From Argentina anserina (taxonomy: Eukaryota > Streptophyta > Magnoliopsida > Rosales > Rosaceae): DNA of 64,000 nt. Shown in pieces: positions 58,401-64,000 of the stretch (its first letter is position 1; each line of letters starts with the position of its first letter). The notes under the pieces are model-generated. The model had not been told where the DNA came from. It was given only the letters and a program-made list of their open reading frames with translations, and made no database searches. Position numbers and translations under genes: made by a program. The stretch covers positions 19,053,001-19,117,000 of the forward strand of contig NC_065874.1 in the NCBI RefSeq assembly GCF_933775445.1. Direction: 5' to 3'.

Positions 58401-59263
58401 ACCTAAGTTACTCTAGATGATGCACGATATGAATTTGTTTGAGATTAGATCTTGGTTTCGTTTATCTTGTTTAGTTTGTTTTGTGATTGCTTCTGTATTG
58501 ATTGATTAATCACATGTATATAGTAGCTTAAGATTTATCTTTCTATTTATTATTGAATCCAAAACTTATAAAATCTTTAAACCCAAATCGTGAGTTTGAT
58601 ATTATGTGGTTCTGTGATTCATTCCCTGGATTGAATCCCCGGCTTGTAACGATACCCTATTGTTATATACTACTAACGATTGTTTACAAGGTTAATATTG
58701 ATGAGTAATTCTAACGCTTTCATTAAATGGCGTCGTTGCCGTATCCCCAATCTTTAATGTTGAATTCACAGTTCATATTGTAAATTTGTATAAGATGATC
58801 TTATTTTGTTGTAACATATAGTAAATACTCTTAGGTTGTTATTTCGATGATTGAATGAATGATTATTGTAGGTTGTAAATCAAACGGAATAGATAAAGTC
58901 ACTTTTGTTAATATTAGTCTTAACCCTTCATGCTATATTTCAGGATTTCATGAGGTTGAGGACGGCTTTTATTAACACTTGGAGATTTGTCTGATACCCA
59001 AGTTTGTTTTCAGCTGAGTAAGGGGCACGCTCTTTCATTACCTTAGTGCACGGAACCAAAATTGGATCTCAGAGAACTACATACCAACATACATCTTGGT
59101 GATGGATTCGATAGGGAGTTCGCCCCACGTAGCTCAACAAATGAGTCATATCGTGTTCACTATCTCTGAATTAGTTATTCGGCCTTTTGAAACAAAGATT
59201 CAGACTTGTGTCTAAACATCTATACTTAGGTCGCATGTCCAGCTCAGTTTCCAATTTAGAATC
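55411..59263 (+). repeat. 3.85-kb tandem duplication, copy B (empty site)
   Basis: This starts AAATTGTAAACTACC directly after copy A's last base and ends with CAATTTAGAATC. It has the same contents as copy A but without the CACTA insertion and without the first 44 bp of the Helitron. The same small open frames recur (for example MIYLSFDIGIFFSSFLYF at 48940 and 55796); they are not recognisable genes. Confidence 0.93.
57262..58722 (+). mobile_element. Ty3/gypsy (Athila-like) 5' LTR, copy B
   Basis: The 1,461-bp LTR starts TGATAAGAGCACAAAGTG and ends CTAACGCTTTCA. TGGCGTCGTTGCCG at 58728-58741 is the primer-binding site (Asp-tRNA type, diverged). Gag, protease and RT of the same orientation follow downstream, so this is the 5' LTR of the Athila-like element that leaves the window at 64000. 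The reverse-strand solo LTR at 8591-10072 has a very similar start. Confidence 0.87.
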
Positions 59264-59463
59264 AATCAATTGTTTAATCGTTTGAACGTCATATTGAAAT
59301 TGTTAAAGTGTAATGAAATTGAAAACGTAAAGGCTAACTCTTTTGCGGTGCTCTCTCCATCATCATTGTCGTGCTTAATTGAAGGAGAACATGTTTTTCT
59401 TATTTGATTTTGTATTCTTAAATGCTAACTTCCTAACTTACATTTCAGGAACCATGAATTTCT

Positions 59464-60282
59464 GTGTTATCTATGAGAACTCAAGAGCTCAAGGAACATA
59501 TTCAAAGATTTAAAGAAGCACAAGCATCAAGTTCAGAAGGAAGGCTCTTAGATTTCAAAAGATCATTGAGTAACTCAATCTTAAACTCCTCACCTAAATC
59601 AGAAGAGGAGGAAGACTTTCAATTTCCCTTTCGCTTTGATTATGAGGACGACACAATAGGTGACTTAATTCCAACCGACAGCCAAATGACACTCAAGGAT
59701 GCTTTCAATCTTCAACTTCATGGGCCAACAGAGACAGAGGTACGACTCATATTCCAACACTTACAACCTTGGACTTTGAGATCATCTCAATTTTCGTTGG
59801 AACAATAATGCTTAAGTTCAAGGACAACTTCGTCCTCCAGGTTTGTTTGTGAGGCTTCATGTATCTCAAGGTTTCGTTCCCCCTGTTGTTAATTCTAATA
59901 ATGCTAGTGCTTCTGCTCCAAATTATGATGAACTCTTGAAATCTCTTGCTCAAGGGCAACAAAATTTAACAACTACTACTCAAGCTATTGTCACATGTCA
60001 ACAAGCTCACTCAAATGACATATTCGAGCTTAAGAAGCAAATGAGACAAGTGATTGACTTCATGAGATTCAAGAAGGTGGTAAGTTACCGAGCCAAACTC
60101 AACTAAATCCTAACATTGAGCACACAAAAGCAGTTATGACAAGAAGTGGGAGAGTTCTAGACACTCCAACACCACCACCAAAGAAGGTCGTGCCTTCTAA
60201 GGGCAAAGATGTCATGCCAATTGTTCAAAATGACCTTGAGAAAGACCATGTTACCTCCAAGGCAAACCATGCCTTGCCTTAA
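59464..60282 (+). pseudogene. Athila-like gag remnant
   Basis: The first frame (59464-59808) reads MRTQELKEHIQRFKEAQASS and MTLKDAFNLQL. A second frame (59843-60106) contains APNYDELLKSLAQGQQNLTT, and after a shift come GGKLPSQTQLNPN and KAVMTRSGRVLD, the conserved gag end of Athila/Tat-type gypsy elements. The central capsid (gag) portion is largely deleted between 59760 and 59840, and frameshifts separate the parts. A CACTA element interrupts the downstream sequence at 60333. Confidence 0.8.
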
Positions 60283-60332
60283 TCGGATCATGCCATGCAT
60301 GATAAATGTAAGGATTCTAACTTTAGTGGTTT

Positions 60333-61211
60333 CACTACAACACAAAACATGATTTCCGACTCTAGAAATAGTTGAAAAAAAACCCTCATTGGTCGTTAAT
60401 ACTCTTTCCGACCAAATAAATCTGGTCGGGCTCGGTCGGTACTACCCCGGTCACAAATGTTTTCTTCCAACCATTTTAGTCAGAAATAATAGTCACTTAC
60501 GACCACAAATCTCGTCGTAATTTTGTCGGAAATAATATTATTACCAACGATTAGTTTTGGTCACAGTTTTGTGCGAGTTTGTATTTCCAATATTTTTTTC
60601 AACTTTATTTTATTTTATGGCTATTTATATTATGTTTCTTTTTCAGTATCAAATTTTATCCATTTATAAATACGTATGTGGAGTATTAATTCACCGTACC
60701 GAAACAAATACTTCGTATAATATCCAAAAATTCCAAAGTCCATTGGTTTCTTTCTTCCAGAGTCTCTTGGCTTCTTTCGTATGTCCACTCCTTTCTTTCC
60801 CTTGAATTTTGCACTTCATATTAAGGAAACCAGCCCCCCTTGTGTCAAGTTCAGCATTAAAAGAACAAAAAATCAAACATTCAAGTAAAAGGGATGATCT
60901 CCTAAACATAGCGGACAATACTAATTTATTAGTAATATTTTGATGGAGAAAGGGTAGAGAACTAGAGATAAATGCAAACATTAGCATCAGATTTTCAAAT
61001 TTTTTAGCGTGAGTAGCTTCAGCAATCTTATGACCGTGCTCGGAAGAGGATTAGATCGAAGACGTTCTTTTGTGTAAATCCATGGCGGAAAAATACTTCT
61101 TATGGTTTTGTTTTCTCAGTAGCAAAAGAAAATCCAAGTTAGAGCTTTAGTTATCATTGTATCCATTCCCTGCAAAGAAAATCCAATTAAGTGCGTTAGA
61201 AAAAGAAGACG

Positions 61212-61264
<53 letters not shown>

Positions 61265-62221
61265 TATATTTGGTTTTACGTTGTGCAAAAGTAGTGTGGG
61301 TAGAGGCCCCATGATTATAGGTAGATAAGTTTTTTTTTTAAGAAAAGATAAGTGTAGTGGCATGTATGACACTAGGATCAGAAGATAATCAAAGAGTTTT
61401 AGTTTGAATACAAATCACAACCGTATACATATATACTTTTTTTAAGGGGTATACTTACATATCTACTCTGGATATTTTAGAATTATGCCCCCGCCCAATT
61501 ATTCTAAAGAATATATTGAAAACACGGCCAATTACAAATTTACAAAATAATAATAATAATAGAACTAGTAATAATAATAACATTGAATAATTACAAAGAG
61601 TACGCCAACCCTTACTTGAGAAACTTGGTTTCCTTTAAAAGAAAATTTTATTTAAAAAACAAAAAAGAATTCTTTAGTAATGTCATATGACCACTTTCTG
61701 ATGAATATAAAATTTAATATCGGAAATTAAGTACGCATTTTAATTTCTGATGACTATTCGATCAAAAAAAATTTAATAAAAAAATACTTATCATTTACTG
61801 ACAACATTCCGACAAAACAAAATTATTAGAAATGTAAATTTTATAAGAGTTTGCACTTTATTTGCTTATTGAAATAAAACCGTTTTAAGTGATTATACTA
61901 TGTCATGTGACCATCTTTCAATAAATTAAAAAGTTATATTCACATAAGAAATATCTGCACAGTTTTTTGAAAAATATCCAACCAAACAAAATCTAATCAG
62001 AAATGCTTCTTTCTTTCAGACGACTTTTCGACCAAACAAACTATCATAAAACGACTGCCTTTTTCTGATAAGTTTCAGACCAAATATAAACCTAGTCGTA
62101 TTTATTTATTTCCGACCACATTTCTGATGAATTGCCAGCTCGTCGGAAATACCATTATTACCAACCAAAAAAGGCATTAGTCGGAAATTCGTGGTTGGAA
62201 AAGGGTGTAATTGTTGAAGTG
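60333..62221. mobile_element. CACTA transposon, 1.9 kb, inserted between gag and protease
   Basis: The ends are CACTACAACACAAAAC and, on the reverse strand, CACTTCAACAATTACA. TTT flanks both sides (60330-60332 and 62222-62224). Subterminal regions are full of TCGGAAAT / ATTTCCGAC and GACCAAA motifs in both orientations. No transposase is visible. The interior (60560-61900) is AT-rich, with an AG microsatellite at 61215-61260. Without it the retrotransposon reads on from gag to the FPNRIAKK block. Confidence 0.9.
61215..61260. repeat. AG microsatellite
   Basis: About 23 uninterrupted AG units inside the third CACTA element. Confidence 0.95.
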
Positions 62222-62224
62222 TTT

Positions 62225-64000
62225 GGTTTCAACTAATATTCCTACTTGTGTGCCCTTCCCCAATAGAATTGCAAAGAAGACGAATGATGACTTTGATCAA
62301 GCCATTCTCGAAATCTTTAAGAATGTGGAAGTGAACATACCTCTTATTGAATGCATTCAACAAATCCCGAAGTACGCTAAGTTTATGAAGGAGCTATGCA
62401 CAATAAGGAGGATAATACGAGAGAAGGAAGTGGTTACAATGAGTGAGGCAATTTCTGCTATGCTACAAAGGAAGCTACCATCAAAGCTCAATGATCCAAA
62501 GAGTTTTTCTATCCCTTGTACTATCAATAACACAAAGTTTGATAAGATTATGCTAGACTTAGGCACATCCATTAATGTAATGCTTTACTATATATATATA
62601 TATATATATCGATCTAAGTCTAGGTGCTTTGAAAAAGATAATGTTGTTATTTGATTAGGTGATCGATCTAACAAAGTCTCTTTGGGCTATGTTGAGGATG
62701 TTCTTATGCATGTGTCCTCTTTGATATTCCCCGTTGATTTCTATGTCATTAACATAGAACCAATTGAAGGAGAGGACGGTGACATTCCCATCCTTCTTGG
62801 CCGTCCATTTATGCGCACTGCAAGAACAAAGATCGATGTGTTTGATAGATCACTCACCTTTGAGTTTGATGGTGAAGTGATTAGCTTCAACATCTTTGAA
62901 GTTATGAGGTATCCAATTTCGAAATCTAGTGATTGTTTTTCTATTGATATTCTTAATTCCGTTGTATACTAGTTCTTAGATACCTTGACAACGGACGAGT
63001 TGGCATCAACCATTGCCATAGGGGTTGGATTTGAAAGTGACGGTTCCAATGTTTCTATGTTAGACCATGATGATGCCGAGCCCTCTTATGTGATAATGAA
63101 CATGGTATCTCTTGAGGTTTTACCACATGACGTAAGTTCAATTTCCCCTTGTCCAATTCTCTTAACTACGAACAAGAATCTTCCTTCAGTGGTGCAGCCC
63201 CAAAAACTTGATCTTAAGGTACTTCCAGACCACTTGAAGTATGCATTTTTAGGAGAAAATGAGACCATGCCGGTGATCATTTCATCTGCACTTGACAAGG
63301 ATCAAGAGGAGAGACTTATTAACGTTCTAAAGCGACATAAGACAACCATAGGTTGGACCTTAGCCGACATCAAAGGAATCAACCCTACCATTTGTGTCCA
63401 CCCTATTTTGCTTGAAGATGCAGCTAAACCGACCAAGGAGGTTCAGAGGCGTCTCCACCTACCAATGATGAAGGTTATGCAAGATGAGATCATGAAACTT
63501 CATGATTGTGGCGTGATTTACCCTATTTCTAATAGCCGGTGGATTTCCCACATTCAAGTCGTTCCAAAGAAATCCGAAATCACAGTGGTGAAGAATGAGG
63601 ATAATGAGTTAGTGCCTAGAGGATGGTTACTGGTCATCGAGTTTGCATTGACTATAGGAAGCTCAATGTCACCACAAGGAAGGATCACATGTCTTTTCCG
63701 TTCATTGATCAAATGCTTGAGAGGCTTGCCGGCCATGCCTTTTATTGTTTTCTCGATGGATATTGTGGCTACAATCAGATTAGTGTTGCGGAGGAGGATC
63801 AAGAAAAGACGACATTCACAAGTCATTTTGGTACGTATGCTTATCATCGAATGCCTTTTGGTTGATGCGACACCCCAGGTACGTTTCAACGTTATTTTCT
63901 TTGAATTCATTGGTTCTAAAATTGAAGTTTTCATGATGACTTTTATATTTATGGTGAAAATTTTGATGCATGCTTAGAGAATGTGGAACTTGTGCTTAAA
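62225..64000 (+). pseudogene. Athila-like protease-reverse transcriptase region, runs off the window
   Basis: Gag-protease linker: VPFPNRIAKKTNDDFDQAIL, IPKYAKFMKELCTIRR and LQRKLPSKLNDPKSFSIPCT. Protease: KIMLDLGTSINVML (active-site Asp), then a TA microsatellite (62586-62610) that breaks the frame, and PILLGRPFMRTARTKIDVFD. RT start: KVLPDHLKYAFLGENETMPV, TIGWTLADIKGINPTICVHP, a frameshift near 63600, then VCIDYRKLNVTTRKDH and FPFIDQMLERLAGHAFYCFL. The last block carries the FLDG..GYNQI motif; the catalytic YVDD box lies beyond or close to the window end. Integrase and 3' LTR are outside. Stops and shifts show the copy is dead. Confidence 0.88.

Overview
This is nuclear DNA of a flowering plant, almost certainly a eudicot. 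Genes have introns (one has 32 exons), the flanks are AT-rich, and most of the window is a dense, nested set of plant transposable elements. Nothing resembles an operon, CRISPR array or bacterial island. I cannot fix the species from sequence alone.

Layout. 0-8 kb: a 3.3-kb CACTA transposon with a 3-bp target-site duplication (TSD), unassigned DNA, and a 1.65-kb PIF/Harbinger element that keeps the ends of both its genes. 8-12 kb: a dead CYP89A-type cytochrome P450 split by a solo LTR and by a truncated copia element. 12.5-23 kb: a duplicated block, reverse strand, of an F-box/LRR gene plus a DnaJ-type zinc-finger gene. One copy holds the better F-box gene, interrupted upstream by an internally deleted copia element. 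The other holds the intact four-exon plastid DnaJ-like gene and a beheaded F-box copy. 23-32 kb: a Mutator MITE, an old LINE broken by a 2-kb solo LTR and a hAT MITE, then a hAT element with a Mutator-like element inside it that carries a 1-kb TGTGACA-type repeat. 32.3-33.1 kb: a conserved plant gene of unknown function with an apparent frameshift. 35.8-47.9 kb: an intact 32-exon gene for a UBP12/UBP13-type ubiquitin-specific protease, the best-supported gene here. 48-64 kb: a LINE relic, a small Helitron, and a 3.85-kb unit present twice in direct tandem. The unit contains a Ty3/gypsy LTR; the second copy runs into an Athila-like gag-protease-RT region that leaves the window. One 3.0-kb CACTA element with captured exons lies in the first LTR, and a 1.9-kb CACTA element lies between gag and protease.

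The strongest observations concern genome dynamics. At least eleven insertions can be given exact ends from their own TSDs: three CACTA, one PIF/Harbinger, two hAT, two Mutator-like, two solo LTRs and one copia, plus a LINE. One CACTA insertion can be compared with its empty site in the neighbouring duplicate. I found no sign of a wholly new biological system. The working genes (UBP12/13-like, DnaJ zinc finger, perhaps the F-box and conserved-unknown genes) are unrelated in pathway and are neighbours by chance.
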